The notes under the pieces: generated by a model
Told to the model about the DNA's origin: nothing
The model's input: only the letters and a program-made list of their open reading frames with translations
The model's database searches: none
Shown here: piece after piece, positions 1 to 9,218 of the stretch
Position numbering within the stretch: position 1 is the stretch's first letter
How the letters are laid out: each line of letters starts with the position of its first letter
From: an uncultured Duodenibacillus sp.
Lineage (GTDB): Bacteria; Pseudomonadota; Gammaproteobacteria; Burkholderiales; Burkholderiaceae_F
Assembly (NCBI GenBank): GCA_944390715.1
Contig: CALXQS010000003.1
Coordinates: 114,223 to 178,222, forward strand
Reading direction: 5' to 3'
DNA: 64,000 nucleotides
Translations under genes and position numbers: made by a program

Positions 1-1515
1 GCTGCCGTGCTGACGGCGGTGGCTGACTGCGTGCGTCAGGCGGGCGGCGATCCGAAGGCGCTGATGGCCGTGCCGGTCAAAAAGTCTGCCAAGGCGGCAG
101 CCAAGACGATTGAAGCCGATTTGGCCGTCGTCGGCGCCGGCGGAGCCGGTCAGGTGGCGACGCTGCGCGCTTCAAGCCTGGGCAAGAAGGTTGTGTTGAT
201 TGAGAAGATGCCTTTTGTCGGAGGCGCAGCGGCCATCAACGGCGGTACGGTCGTCGTTCAGGGATCAAAGCTGCAAAAAGAGCTCGGCGTCAAAGACGAC
301 AGCCCCGAGATCATGCGCCAGGATCTGCTCAAAAACGGGCACAACCTCAACGACAAGGGCAAGCTCAATTTGTACGTCAACCATGTCGGACCGACGATTG
401 ACTGGCTCCTTGAGCAGGGCCTCAAGATTGACGTCAAGGCCGGTTTTACCAATGAGGCTGAATACTCCAAGCCTCGCTGCATTCGCTGGCTTGGCGGGGC
501 TCCCGCCAACATGAAGCGCATGTACGCTTTGGTGCAAAAGAGCGGCGCACAGGTCTTTACCGGCACGCGCGCTCAGGAATTGATTGTCGAAGACGGCGCT
601 GTTGTCGGCGTCAAGGCCCAGGCCTCGGATGGAACCACCTATACGATCAAATCCAAGGCCGTGCTTCTGGCAACGGGTGGCTTTGGCAACGCCAAGGATC
701 TGCTCACGGGCTCGCTCAAGCAGGCTTTGTACTACGGTCCGGTGTCTTCAACGGGCGACGGACACAAGATGGCCCAGGCCGTCGGAGCCAAGCTGCAGAT
801 GATGCAGTACGGAAAGATCTATCCCAATGGCGTAGAGGTGGCCCCCGGCATCGCGAAGTCGACGATTTGGGCCAACAAGAATGCGTTTGAAAAGGGCTCA
901 GGCATTCTGGTTGCTAAAAACGGCAAGCGCGTCATCAGCGAAATGGCCTCGAACAATGCCATCAAGAACGTCGAGCTCAAGCAGCCCGATTCGACGCTCT
1001 ATATCCTGATGGATCAGCCGACGTTTGATGCTTTTGCGCAGGGACTCTACATCGGCGGCATTACCAAAGCCGAGGTCCAAGCCTGGCTTGCCAAAGACGG
1101 CAAGGGAACGCCGCGGTTCGTGAAGGCCGATACGATTGAAGCCGCTGCCGCCAAGCTGGGTCTTGATGCCGCCAATCTCAAGAAGGAAGCGGCCCGCTAC
1201 AACGGCTTTGTAAAAAGCGGGAAAGACGCCGACTTCAACCGTCCTGCGAAGTTCATGACCAAGGCCGTGCTCGACAAAGGTCCCTACTACATCATCGAAC
1301 AGCAGCCGCGGTTTGCGACGACGATGGGCGGGGTCGTGACCAATGACGCCTTCAATGTGCTCGACGTCAACGGCAAGCCGATCAAGGGGCTCTTTGCTGC
1401 CGGCGAGCTCGTTGGCGGAGCGATGGGCGACGACTCGCCTCCGGGCGGCAACATGGGCTGGGCGGTCACTTCCGGCAAGTTGTCTGCCGAAGGTGCCGTG
1501 AGCTCCATGAAGTAG
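1..1515 (+). CDS. FMN-domain/FAD fumarate-reductase-like flavoprotein, 3' part (5' end outside window)
   Basis: This is the C-terminal part of a periplasmic flavocytochrome-c-type reductase. The reading frame is open from base 1, so the GTG at 7 is not a convincing start. The first residues (AVLTAVADCVRQAGGD) resemble the end of an FMN_bind domain, so the missing upstream part probably carries the covalently flavinylated domain. The FAD-binding domain follows (VVGAGGAGQ, then an E-K-M-P ribose-binding region). The capping region keeps the Arg equivalent to the Fcc3 proton donor (GKRVISE). The positions of the Fcc3 substrate ligands differ: HP is YP (KIYPNG), HTMGG is TTMGG, and the last Arg motif reads GDDSPPGGN. 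An acceptor other than fumarate is therefore likely. A strong terminator follows. Confidence 0.9.
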   Translation, partial: AAVLTAVADCVRQAGGDPKALMAVPVKKSAKAAAKTIEADLAVVGAGGAGQVATLRASSLGKKVVLIEKMPFVGGAAAINGGTVVVQGSKLQKELGVKDDSPEIMRQDLLKNGHNLNDKGKLNLYVNHVGPTIDWLLEQGLKIDVKAGFTNEAEYSKPRCIRWLGGAPANMKRMYALVQKSGAQVFTGTRAQELIVEDGAVVGVKAQASDGTTYTIKSKAVLLATGGFGNAKDLLTGSLKQALYYGPVSSTGDGHKMAQAVGAKLQMMQYGKIYPNGVEVAPGIAKSTIWANKNAFEKGSGILVAKNGKRVISEMASNNAIKNVELKQPDSTLYILMDQPTFDAFAQGLYIGGITKAEVQAWLAKDGKGTPRFVKADTIEAAAAKLGLDAANLKKEAARYNGFVKSGKDADFNRPAKFMTKAVLDKGPYYIIEQQPRFATTMGGVVTNDAFNVLDVNGKPIKGLFAAGELVGGAMGDDSPPGGNMGWAVTSGKLSAEGAVSSMK

Positions 1516-1541
1516 AGTTTCTCTTCTCCTCGATGACGAAA

Positions 1542-1587
1542 GCTTGCGCCTTCTTGCTTTGAGCAGGAAGGCGCAAGTCTTTTTTGG
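1542..1587 (+). terminator. Rho-independent terminator after the flavoprotein gene
   Basis: A near-perfect hairpin (CTTGCGCCTTC ... GAAGGCGCAAG) is followed directly by TCTTTTTT. It lies 27 bases past the stop and separates the flavoprotein from the AssT unit. Confidence 0.9.
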
Positions 1588-1669
1588 GGTGCTCTGCTGC
1601 CGCAAAGCGGCGAGAACAGCATTGAAGCAGGAAAAGAATGCAGAAAGCGCCTTGCGCGGCATTGCAGGC

Positions 1670-1699
1670 TTGCAAAATGCGAAGCGCCAAGGCTACTAT
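1670..1699 (+). promoter_or_regulatory. Candidate sigma-70 promoter for assT
   Basis: TTGCAA (1670-1675) and TACTAT (1694-1699) are separated by 18 bases, between the upstream terminator and the assT start at 1732. The assT ribosome-binding site (AGGAGA) lies just before the ATG. Assigned by motif only. Confidence 0.4.
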
Positions 1700-1731
1700 G
1701 AAAGCCGATCCCTCTTACATAGGAGAACAAT

Positions 1732-3549
1732 ATGCGCAGCACCTTGCTTGGCGCCGCCCTGGCCGCGGCCATGCTTTTCCCGCTGAGTGCTTTTGCCATC
1801 GGCGGCCCCTCCGGCCCCAAGATCGAACATCGCGTCACGGGCAAAATCGGCGAGGTGATCGTCAATCCGTATGAAATTGCTCCTTTGACGGCCGTCATCA
1901 AAAACGGAGGCTATGTGCTGCGGGACGCGAGCGTGCGCATTGTTCCCAAAGAGGGCGGCGTTGAAATCAAGTACAAGGTCGCCGACAACAAGCTTTTGAC
2001 CTACGGCGGCATTCCGATTTTCGGCCTCTACCCGGACTACTTCAACACGGTTGAAGTTTCCTACACGCGCATTTCGGGCTCCAAACGCGAGCGCGTTGAA
2101 AACGAGGTCTACAAGTTTCATGCGCCTGCGCTCTTCGGGCAGCCTTCGGGGCTGGCCAACACAACGGCTTTTTTTGAAGTCAAGGTCAAAAAGGTTGATC
2201 CGGAATTTAAGGACAGGCTTTATCTCATCAACAATCTGCAGCGCAATCCCAAGGGCATGATGAAGGTCTGGAACGGACCGGCGGGCGGCGCTCTGGAGTG
2301 GGACCGCGCTTCGCGCAACGTCATCATCGACACCCACGGCGACGTGCGCTGGTACCTCTACAACGATCCGATACAGGACTTCACCAACATCAACCGCGGC
2401 GGCGTGATGATGGGCTTCAAGCAGAATCCCGACGGAGCGCTTTCCTGGGGGTTCGGCCAGACATACGTCAAGTACGACATCATGGGGCGGCAGATCTTTG
2501 ACCGCAAGCTGCCGGACAACTACATCGATTTTTCGCACTCGCTTGATGTCTCGCCCAACGGGCACTTTTTTGCCCGAGTGGCCAGCGTCAACTACAAGAG
2601 GCCTGACGGCAAGAATGTGCGCACGGTCAGAGACGTGATCGTCGAAATCGACCAAAACGGCGAAGTGGTCGATGAATGGCGCTTGTTCGACATTCTTGAT
2701 CCGTATCGAGACGTCAACATCAAGGCGCTCGATCAGGGAGCGGTGTGCCTCAACATCGATCCCGAGAAGGCCGGACAGACGCTTTCGACCGAAGATCTGG
2801 CCGCGATGGACAACAACAATGTCTGGGGCGACGTGCCGGGCGTCGGGGCTGGACGCAATTGGGCCCATGTCAATTCGGTCGACCACGACCCGGTGGACGA
2901 CTCCATCATCATCAGCTCCAGACACCAGTCTGCCATCGTCAAGATCGGACGCGACAAGAAAATCAAGTGGATTCTTTCTTCGCCCGAAGGCTGGAGAAAG
3001 GGCTGGATTGAAAAGGTGCTCACGCCGGTCGATGCCAAGGGAAACAAAATCAAGTGCGAGGGCAGCCGCTGCGAAGGAAGCTTCGACTGGACCTGGACGC
3101 AGCACACGGCCTTTAAGATCGACGCCAAGAGCGACAAGCGCTTCTTGTACCTTTCGGCATTTGACAACGGCGACAGCCGCGGCATGGAGCAGCCCATTTT
3201 TGCCGAAGACAAATATAGCCGCGCCGTCATCTATAAAATCGACCAAAAAAACATGACCGTCGAACAAATTTGGGAGTACGGCAAGGAACGCGGCCACGAC
3301 TGGTATTCTGCCGTGACGTCGCTTACCGAATATCAGCCGGACAAGAATTCAGTCTTTGTGTATTCGGCAACCGCGGGCGCAGCGTTTGACGGCGAGGCTC
3401 AGCGCGTCAAAGGCTCTCCCAACCCGTACTTGAACGAATTCAAGTGGCTTGCCAAGGAACCTTCGGTGGAAATTCAGGTGCAGCAGTGTCAGGGCTATCA
3501 AGCCATGCCGTTTAGCATTGAAAAGGCAATGAATCCGAAGAAGAAATAA
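1732..3549 (+). CDS. assT: Arylsulfate sulfotransferase (AssT), periplasmic
   Basis: It transfers sulfate from aryl sulfates to another phenol through a sulfohistidine, without PAPS. A signal peptide ends near residue 22 (LSAFA). The active-site set of E. coli CFT073 AssT (H252, H356, N358, R374, H436) is matched with nearly identical spacing: H269 (DFSH), H379 and N381 (AHVNS), R397 (SSRHQ) and H458 (QHTAF). The structural disulfide near the catalytic His is represented by C442 and C447 (CEGSRC). The length of 605 residues fits the family. The ATG follows a good AGGAGA site. A DsbA-like oxidase lies immediately downstream, as in assT-dsbL-dsbI loci, and probably makes that disulfide. In a gut setting, phenolic sulfates from host or diet would be plausible substrates (inference). 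Confidence 0.96.
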   Translation: MRSTLLGAALAAAMLFPLSAFAIGGPSGPKIEHRVTGKIGEVIVNPYEIAPLTAVIKNGGYVLRDASVRIVPKEGGVEIKYKVADNKLLTYGGIPIFGLYPDYFNTVEVSYTRISGSKRERVENEVYKFHAPALFGQPSGLANTTAFFEVKVKKVDPEFKDRLYLINNLQRNPKGMMKVWNGPAGGALEWDRASRNVIIDTHGDVRWYLYNDPIQDFTNINRGGVMMGFKQNPDGALSWGFGQTYVKYDIMGRQIFDRKLPDNYIDFSHSLDVSPNGHFFARVASVNYKRPDGKNVRTVRDVIVEIDQNGEVVDEWRLFDILDPYRDVNIKALDQGAVCLNIDPEKAGQTLSTEDLAAMDNNNVWGDVPGVGAGRNWAHVNSVDHDPVDDSIIISSRHQSAIVKIGRDKKIKWILSSPEGWRKGWIEKVLTPVDAKGNKIKCEGSRCEGSFDWTWTQHTAFKIDAKSDKRFLYLSAFDNGDSRGMEQPIFAEDKYSRAVIYKIDQKNMTVEQIWEYGKERGHDWYSAVTSLTEYQPDKNSVFVYSATAGAAFDGEAQRVKGSPNPYLNEFKWLAKEPSVEIQVQQCQGYQAMPFSIEKAMNPKKK

Positions 3550-3601
3550 AGAAAGTTTGACTCTTCAATCTTTTTAGGAAAAACGCCTTCAGTGCGCATG
3601 C

Positions 3602-4285
3602 ATGCAAAAAACAATCGTGAGCTCAATGGTTAAGGTAAAAATGTTTCTTGCGGCGGCCGCAATGGCCGTCGCGGCTGCGGCAAGTTCTGCCGCAGCCTTG
3701 GAGGGCACGCAATACGTCAAGCTCGAGCACCCGATCGCCGCCTGGCAGGGAAAGCTTGTCAAGGTGTTCAGCTACGACTGCCGCTTTTGCTACCGCTACG
3801 ACGCAAGCGTTGATCCGCGCGTCATTCCTCAGGTGCAAAAAGAGGCAGGGCTGACCTTTTATCCGGTGCACTTGGAAACCAAAGGCAAGTATGGGCGCAC
3901 CGCCAGCGAATTCTTTGCGCTCTGTCTGCTGCGCGATCAGGCGGCTGGACGCACGAATATGGATAAGGAGTCGCTTTTCGTCAAAACCAAAAATGCGCTC
4001 TATGAGGCCTATCACCGCAAGGGCGAGACTTGGGAAAAGGGAGAGGGGGCTTTCATAAAAACCATGATTCAGGCAAGTGGCATTTCTGCCGAGGACTTTG
4101 CCAAGGAAAGAAAGTCGCCAGCCGTGCAGCAATTGGCCGATGCCTGGAAGGCTTCCTATGATGCGGCCAAGGTGCAGGGAATTCCTGCTTTTGTGGTCAA
4201 CGGGAAGTATCTTGTGCTCAATAAGAGCCTTCGCAATGCACAGGGCCTTACAACGCTTCTCAACGAGCTGAGCAGGCTGCCGTAG
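3602..4285 (+). CDS. dsbL: DsbA/DsbL-like thiol:disulfide oxidoreductase
   Basis: Periplasmic thioredoxin-fold oxidase of 227 residues with an N-terminal signal sequence (hydrophobic segment about residues 14-31). The redox centre is C60-R-F-C63 in place of the CPHC of DsbA. The cis-proline loop is GIP (P195) in the stretch VQGIPAFVVNGKY, typical of DsbA. Its place 52 bases after assT, and the cysteine pair in AssT, point to a dedicated oxidant for AssT, as for DsbL. No DsbI/DsbB-type membrane partner follows; the next gene is hslR. The start is uncertain: ATGs at 3602, 3626 and 3641 are all in frame before the signal sequence and none has a strong ribosome-binding site. The symbol is inferred from context; a general DsbA is the alternative. 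Confidence 0.85.
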   Translation: MQKTIVSSMVKVKMFLAAAAMAVAAAASSAAALEGTQYVKLEHPIAAWQGKLVKVFSYDCRFCYRYDASVDPRVIPQVQKEAGLTFYPVHLETKGKYGRTASEFFALCLLRDQAAGRTNMDKESLFVKTKNALYEAYHRKGETWEKGEGAFIKTMIQASGISAEDFAKERKSPAVQQLADAWKASYDAAKVQGIPAFVVNGKYLVLNKSLRNAQGLTTLLNELSRLP

Positions 4286-4350
4286 GCGCTCTCTGGTTGG
4301 GGCTTTGCTTGGTGATTGGTAAAAAAACAGAAGGATCAGAGATTTGGTTT

Positions 4351-4743
4351 ATGACGCAGCTTGAATCCGTGCGTATTGACAAGTGGCTGTGGGCGGCTCG
4401 GTTTTTCAAAACCCGGTCTTTGGCTCAGGATGCGATTGAACTCGGGCGCGTGCGCATGCGCGGCGAGCGCGTCAAAGCCTCTCGGGAAGTGCAGCCCGGC
4501 GATCTGCTGCAGATCACTCGGGGTGAAGAACACTTTGAGGTGTATGTGGAAAATCTGTCGCAGGTGAGGGGACCGGCCAAGGAAGCGCAAAAGCTTTATC
4601 GGGAAACCGATGAGTCGCAGGTGCTGCGCGAACGCGCTGCGGCACTGCGGCGCATCGCCAAGGAGCCGGCCGCAGCGATTCCCAAGGGAAGACCCACAAA
4701 GCGCGACGCCCGCAAGCTTAGAGAGTTTCAAAACTCGTTTTGA
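4351..4743 (+). CDS. hslR: Ribosome-associated heat shock protein Hsp15
   Basis: S4-domain RNA-binding protein of 130 residues. Hsp15 binds 50S subunits carrying nascent chains and helps recycle them. The S4 fold is at the N terminus (VRIDKWLWAARFFKTRSLAQ ... VRMRGERVKASREVQPGD). The tail is basic (GRPTKRDARKLREF), as in E. coli Hsp15 (133 residues). An in-frame start at 4297 would add 18 unrelated residues, so the ATG at 4351 with AGAAGGA upstream is preferred. It is convergent with ychF. Confidence 0.92.
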   Translation: MTQLESVRIDKWLWAARFFKTRSLAQDAIELGRVRMRGERVKASREVQPGDLLQITRGEEHFEVYVENLSQVRGPAKEAQKLYRETDESQVLRERAAALRRIAKEPAAAIPKGRPTKRDARKLREFQNSF

Positions 4744-4769
4744 GGCGGGAAATTTTTTATGGAGGTGAA

Positions 4770-4799
4770 GCCGCGCTCTTTTGTTCAAAAGAGCGCGGG
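4770..4799. terminator. Hairpin between convergent hslR and ychF
   Basis: Inverted repeat CCGCGCTCTTTT-GTTC-AAAAGAGCGCGG lies between the hslR stop (4743) and the ychF stop (4814). It lacks a clear T tract on either side, so its terminator activity is less certain than its fold. Confidence 0.55.
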
Positions 4800-4813
4800 T
4801 CGTCAAGTCGAGG

Positions 4814-5908
4814 CTAGACGTTGAAGAGGAAGTTCATCACGTCGCCGTCGGCCACGACGTAGTCCTTGCCTTCGGCGCGCATTCTGCCGGCTTCCTGCGC
4901 GCCCTTTTCGCCGTTGTGCGAAATGTAGTCGTCGTAGGAAATCGTCTGCGCACGAATAAAGCCGCGTTCGAAGTCCGAGTGAATGACGCCGGCGGCCTGA
5001 GGCGCCGTGTCGCCCTTGTGAATGGTCCAGGCGCGCACTTCCTTGGGGCCGGCCGTGAAGTAGGTCTGAAGACCCAGAAGATCGTATCCCGCACGGATCA
5101 CGCGGTTGAGTCCCGGCTCGGTCATGCCCATGTCTTCGAGGAACATGGCCTTGTCCTCATCGTCGAGGTCGGCGATTTCGGCTTCCGTCTTGGCGCAGAC
5201 GGCAACCACGGGGGCGTTTTCCGTGGCGGCGAGCTTGCGCACGCTCTCAAGCAGCGGGTTGTTTTCAAAGCCGTGGTCGTCGACGTTGGCCACGTACATC
5301 ACAGGCTTTAAGGTAAGCAGAAAGAGCGGGTGCACGACGGCAAGCTCTTCCTTGGAGAGACCGGCGGCGCGGGCAGGCTTGGCTTCGTTTAAAAGGGGCT
5401 GAATTTTTTCGAGCACCTGCACAAGCTTCAAGGCTTCCTTGTCGCCGCCCTGACGGGCCTGCTTGCTGTAGCGATTGAGCGCTTTTTCTACCGAGGCGAG
5501 ATCGGCCAAGGCAAGCTCCGTGTTGATGACCTCAATGTCTTCAAGCGGCGAGATGTGGCCGGCGACATGCACCACGTTCTCGTCTTCAAAGCAGCGCACG
5601 ATGTGCGCAATTGCATCGCACTCGCGGATATTGGCAAGAAACTGGTTGCCCAGACCTTCGCCCTTGCTTGCGCCGGCTACGAGGCCGGCGATGTCGACGA
5701 ATTCAACGGTGGCGGGCACGATGCGCTCGGGGTGCACGATGTCGGCGAGCTTCTGCAGACGGCCGTCGGGCACTTCCACAATGCCGACATTGGGTTCAAT
5801 CGTGCAGAACGGATAGTTTTCAGCTGCAATGCCAGCTTTTGTCAGAGCATTAAAAATCGTGGACTTGCCGACGTTGGGAAGTCCGACGATGCCGCATTTC
5901 AATCCCAT
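4814..5908 (-). CDS. ychF: Redox-regulated ribosome-associated ATPase YchF (OLA1 family)
   Basis: Obg-family P-loop NTPase of 364 residues that prefers ATP and binds ribosomes. Seen: Walker [10 protein letters not shown] at residues 9-17, the G3 region [17 protein letters not shown], and a C-terminal TGS domain ([20 protein letters not shown] ... [11 protein letters not shown]). Full family length (E. coli 363). It belongs to the pth-ychF stretch, the usual order in beta- and gammaproteobacteria, here separated by a DUF523 gene. Confidence 0.97.
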   Translation of the reverse strand: MGLKCGIVGLPNVGKSTIFNALTKAGIAAENYPFCTIEPNVGIVEVPDGRLQKLADIVHPERIVPATVEFVDIAGLVAGASKGEGLGNQFLANIRECDAIAHIVRCFEDENVVHVAGHISPLEDIEVINTELALADLASVEKALNRYSKQARQGGDKEALKLVQVLEKIQPLLNEAKPARAAGLSKEELAVVHPLFLLTLKPVMYVANVDDHGFENNPLLESVRKLAATENAPVVAVCAKTEAEIADLDDEDKAMFLEDMGMTEPGLNRVIRAGYDLLGLQTYFTAGPKEVRAWTIHKGDTAPQAAGVIHSDFERGFIRAQTISYDDYISHNGEKGAQEAGRMRAEGKDYVVADGDVMNFLFNV

Positions 5909-6050
5909 GCTGTGTTTCTCTTTTCTGATCGGTTAGGGAAAAATTTTTCTGGGCGTTCTGCAAAAAGAGCTTTCCCGGAATGCTCTTTTTGCAGTGCATC
6001 TTTTGTGGGCATTATCGCCCATTTCGCAGGCTTGGAAAAAATTCGCCGAG

Positions 6051-6566
6051 CTAGGCCTGCGCAGGCGTCTTTCTGAGTTCTTCGAGGCAGGCAAGAGCTT
6101 CGTCGATTTGGGTTTCATCAAAGACTTTGACGCCGTGCTGCATCAAAAGCTCAGCCGTTACGCCGCGGCCTTCGATGAGCTTGCCCGCAAAGGTGCCGTC
6201 GTAGACCTGATCTCTGCCGCAGGAGGGACTGCGCGACTTCAAAATCGCCACGCGGATGCCGTGCTTTTGCACGAGCGCCAAAGCGGCCTTGGCGCCGGAG
6301 ACGTACTGAGCCGTGACGTCTTCGCCTTCGGTGTTGACGACGCGGCCGCTGCCGCTGAGCACGTCGGCGGCCGTCTTGGCCGGTTCGATTTCCGCAGCCG
6401 GACGCGGCACGTCAAGGCCGCCAGCGCATTCCGGGCAGATCACGGCTACGCGGCCGTTGTTGAGCATCAGGTGCAGCGTGGGGGTCACGCAGCTTTTTCC
6501 CATCTTGGCGTCCCAGCGGCAGCACTGGCCGATGAGGCACGAACTCATGAGAAGTTCAATTGCCAT
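6051..6566 (-). CDS. DUF523 family protein
   Basis: Small protein of 171 residues with the DUF523 hallmarks: an N-terminal cysteine-rich motif (SSCLIGQCCRWD), the centre motif VICPECAGGL..PRP, and LKSRSPSCG. The conserved cysteines suggest metal or Fe-S binding, but no reaction is established for the family. The ATG follows a clear AGGAG site. It lies between pth and ychF on the same strand and may be cotranscribed. Confidence 0.9.
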   Translation of the reverse strand: MAIELLMSSCLIGQCCRWDAKMGKSCVTPTLHLMLNNGRVAVICPECAGGLDVPRPAAEIEPAKTAADVLSGSGRVVNTEGEDVTAQYVSGAKAALALVQKHGIRVAILKSRSPSCGRDQVYDGTFAGKLIEGRGVTAELLMQHGVKVFDETQIDEALACLEELRKTPAQA

Positions 6567-6626
6567 GTCTTGTTTCTCCTTGATTCGTTTGGCGGCAGTC
6601 GAAAATTTTTTTTCGCGCCGCTCATT

Positions 6627-7304
6627 TTAAGATGCCGGCTTTTGTTCTGAAGACGGTTCGTCCGCACCTTTGCGGGGCTTGTCGTCAGGCTTTTTTTCAG
6701 GCTTGGGGTTGGAAAATTTCAAAATGGCGCGATGCACCCGATCCAGATCTCCTGCTGCAAAGGCATCGATCCACTTGAGGGCTGCCGCAAGGCACTCGTC
6801 GATTTTCTGCTGGTGTTCGCCCGAAGGCGTTCCCAGCACCCAGTCGTAGACCGCCTGCTGGGGGCAGAACTGGCGGGGGTGTCCGATGCCCACGCGCAGA
6901 CGCCAGAAATTGGGCGTCGAAAGCTTGGCGGTGATGTCCTTCAGGCCGTTGTGACCGGCATTGCCGCCGCCGATTTTCAGGCGCATCGCCCCGGGCTGCA
7001 GGTCGAGTTCATCGTGTACGACGAGGATCTCTTCGGGCTTGATTTTGTAGTATGAGGCAACCGCCTGCACGGCCGAGCCCGACAAGTTCATGAAGGTGGT
7101 GGGCTTTAAAAGCCGCACATCGCCGGCTTTTGCAGAGATGCGTGCGGTTTCGCCGAAAAATTTGGCATCAGCCGCAAAGCGTGCGCCGCAAGAGGCAGCC
7201 AAGCGGTCCAAAAACTGAAAGCCCACGTTGTGGCGCGTGGTTCGGTAGCTGTCGCCCGGATTTCCCAAACCGACAATCAAAAGAATCGGCGTGTTCTGAG
7301 CCAT
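6627..7304 (-). CDS. pth: Peptidyl-tRNA hydrolase
   Basis: Cleaves peptidyl-tRNA dropped from ribosomes. The N terminus [21 protein letters not shown] carries the catalytic His (H25, equivalent to His20 of E. coli). Further family motifs are [12 protein letters not shown] and VVHDELDL, and [12 protein letters not shown] near the active site. The last 25 residues are a Lys/Glu/Pro-rich tail not needed for the fold. It belongs to the prs-rplY-pth-ychF housekeeping block, although a helicase gene sits between rplY and pth here. Confidence 0.97.
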   Translation of the reverse strand: MAQNTPILLIVGLGNPGDSYRTTRHNVGFQFLDRLAASCGARFAADAKFFGETARISAKAGDVRLLKPTTFMNLSGSAVQAVASYYKIKPEEILVVHDELDLQPGAMRLKIGGGNAGHNGLKDITAKLSTPNFWRLRVGIGHPRQFCPQQAVYDWVLGTPSGEHQQKIDECLAAALKWIDAFAAGDLDRVHRAILKFSNPKPEKKPDDKPRKGADEPSSEQKPAS

Positions 7305-7333
7305 GGTTCGTCGTCAGTATTTTTTTTGTTGCG

Positions 7334-9055
7334 TTATTCGTATGAAAACCGTCCGCTTCTGTCCTGCGGCAGCTCTTCAAAGCGCTGCTCGGGGGCTTCG
7401 GTAAAGCGTCCGGTGCGTTTTTCCTTTGGGCGGTCCCGCCGTACGGTGACGGTGCGCCCTTTGATGGTGGCGGCTCGAAGCGCTTCGATGACGGCATTTG
7501 CCGCAGCAGAGTCGACTTCGACCAGCGTAAAGCGCTCGGCAATATCGATGGCGCCGATGCGCTTGCTCGGGATGCCGGCTTCATTGGCAATGGCGCCGAC
7601 AATGTCGCCTGGCCGTATGCCGAGACTGCGTCCGGCACCGATGAAAAGTCGCGTCATGCCGGGTTCGGGCGCCTCATGCACGCGGGGCTTGCGGGCTGTG
7701 GGCCGCCGGGTTTTGTCAAAGCCCGCGGCAGCCGGAATTTCTACTTCGTCATCGGCTCCGCCCGAGAGCTTATCGACAAGGCTTACGGCTGCCGAGGCAA
7801 CGGCAAAGGGATCGAACTCTTCACAGAGCTGCTCGACCACGACGCGAAAGCGTTCGTAGTCGCCCTCCAAAAGCTCCTCGGCGATGGCCGCACGCACGAC
7901 TTCCATGCGTTTGGCGCGCACGTCGGTAAGCGTCGGGATGCTGCGCACCTCAACTTTGCCCTTGGTCATGCGCTCAATGGCGCGCAGCCGTCCGTACTCG
8001 CGCGGCTCGAGCACCGTGATGGCCAGTCCCGAGCGTCCGGCGCGGCCCGTGCGTCCGATGCGGTGCACGTACGTCTCAAGCGAAGCGGGAATGCCGAAGT
8101 TGATCACGTGCGAGACGTTTTCCAAATCGATGCCGCGGGCGGCGACGTCGGTGGCAACGATCAGTTCAATTTGTCCGGCCCGCGCGCGGCGCATGACGCG
8201 ATCGCGGCTTGCCTGATCTAGTCCGCCGTGGAGCGCCTCGACGGCAAAGCCGCGGCTTCTGAGCGCCTCGGTGATCTCGTCGACCTCAAGGCGCGTGCGG
8301 GCAAAGCAGATGGCAAGCTCGGGCGACTGCACGTCGAGAATGCGCCCGAGAGCGGCCAGACGGTGCGAGCGGCCGACGACGTAGGCAAGCTGAGGAATTC
8401 GCGGCGCATCGCCCTGCGTGGCGTTGCGGGCAATGACGATGTGCTCGGGATTGTTGAGGTGAGCTTGGGCAATGGCTTTGATGCGGCTGGGCAATGTGGC
8501 CGAAAACAGCGCGCTTTGATGCTTTTCGGGCAGTTCGGCCAAAATCGCTTCAAGCTCCTCGGCAAAGCCCATGTCAAGCATCTCATCGGCTTCATCGAGA
8601 ACCAGGGCTTTAATGGCGCTCAAGTCAAGCGTGCCGCGGCGGATATGGTCCAGCGCCCGCCCCGGGGTGGCCGCCACAACGTGTACGCCGCGCTTTAAAA
8701 GCCGAATTTGACGACCATATTCCTGCCCGCCGTAGATGGGCGCCACCTCGATGCCGACCGTTTTTCCAAAGCCAAGAAAGCTTTCGCAAACCTGCAGGCA
8801 AAGCTCTCGCGTCGGAGTGAGCACAAGCACCTGCGGCAGGTCGGCTTTTTTCCCGACGACATAGCGCGCAATCAGCGGCAGTCCGAAAGCAGCCGTCTTG
8901 CCCGTGCCGGTCGCCGCCTGGCCCAGCACGTCGCGCCCTTCGAGAAGCACAGGGATGGCGGCCTTTTGAATCGGCGTGGGTTCTTCAAAGCCCAGATCGG
9001 AGAGGGCCCGAGCAATATCGGGCGGCAAGCCCAGTTCAACAAAAGCGTTGGTCAT
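7334..9055 (-). CDS. deaD: DEAD-box RNA helicase with DbpA-type RNA-binding domain
   Basis: ATP-dependent RNA helicase of 573 residues. Order of motifs: Q motif (FEEPTPIQ), Walker A (AATGTGKT), Ia (PTRELCLQV), DEAD (DEADEML), SAT (FSATLPS), then the second RecA domain ending HRIGRTGRAG. The C-terminal domain (RLFIGAGRSLGIRPGDIVGAI) matches the DbpA/CsdA RNA-binding fold. Its final tail is rich in Arg and Glu. The ATG at 9055 is preferred over the TTG codon before it. The presence of an IGAGR-type domain suggests a role in ribosome assembly or cold adaptation. The symbol is by family; DbpA proper is shorter. Confidence 0.93.
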   Translation of the reverse strand: MTNAFVELGLPPDIARALSDLGFEEPTPIQKAAIPVLLEGRDVLGQAATGTGKTAAFGLPLIARYVVGKKADLPQVLVLTPTRELCLQVCESFLGFGKTVGIEVAPIYGGQEYGRQIRLLKRGVHVVAATPGRALDHIRRGTLDLSAIKALVLDEADEMLDMGFAEELEAILAELPEKHQSALFSATLPSRIKAIAQAHLNNPEHIVIARNATQGDAPRIPQLAYVVGRSHRLAALGRILDVQSPELAICFARTRLEVDEITEALRSRGFAVEALHGGLDQASRDRVMRRARAGQIELIVATDVAARGIDLENVSHVINFGIPASLETYVHRIGRTGRAGRSGLAITVLEPREYGRLRAIERMTKGKVEVRSIPTLTDVRAKRMEVVRAAIAEELLEGDYERFRVVVEQLCEEFDPFAVASAAVSLVDKLSGGADDEVEIPAAAGFDKTRRPTARKPRVHEAPEPGMTRLFIGAGRSLGIRPGDIVGAIANEAGIPSKRIGAIDIAERFTLVEVDSAAANAVIEALRAATIKGRTVTVRRDRPKEKRTGRFTEAPEQRFEELPQDRSGRFSYE

Positions 9056-9218
9056 CAAAAAAGCTCACGCAATTAAAAACGAGAAAAAGGCCCGCTTTGC
9101 GAGAAGCCGTCGTCTGTAGCGGCCTTCTCGCCTAAAGCGAGCCCTTGTGGCAGTGATCCTGCGCGAGCGCCCGACGCAAATGTGCGGGCGCAGAGTTTGC
9201 AGTCGCGCCGAGCCGTTG

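Noticed and set aside
1696..3297. A 533-codon open frame opposite assT
   Set aside because: Antisense shadow; assT has all its catalytic residues in the plus frame.
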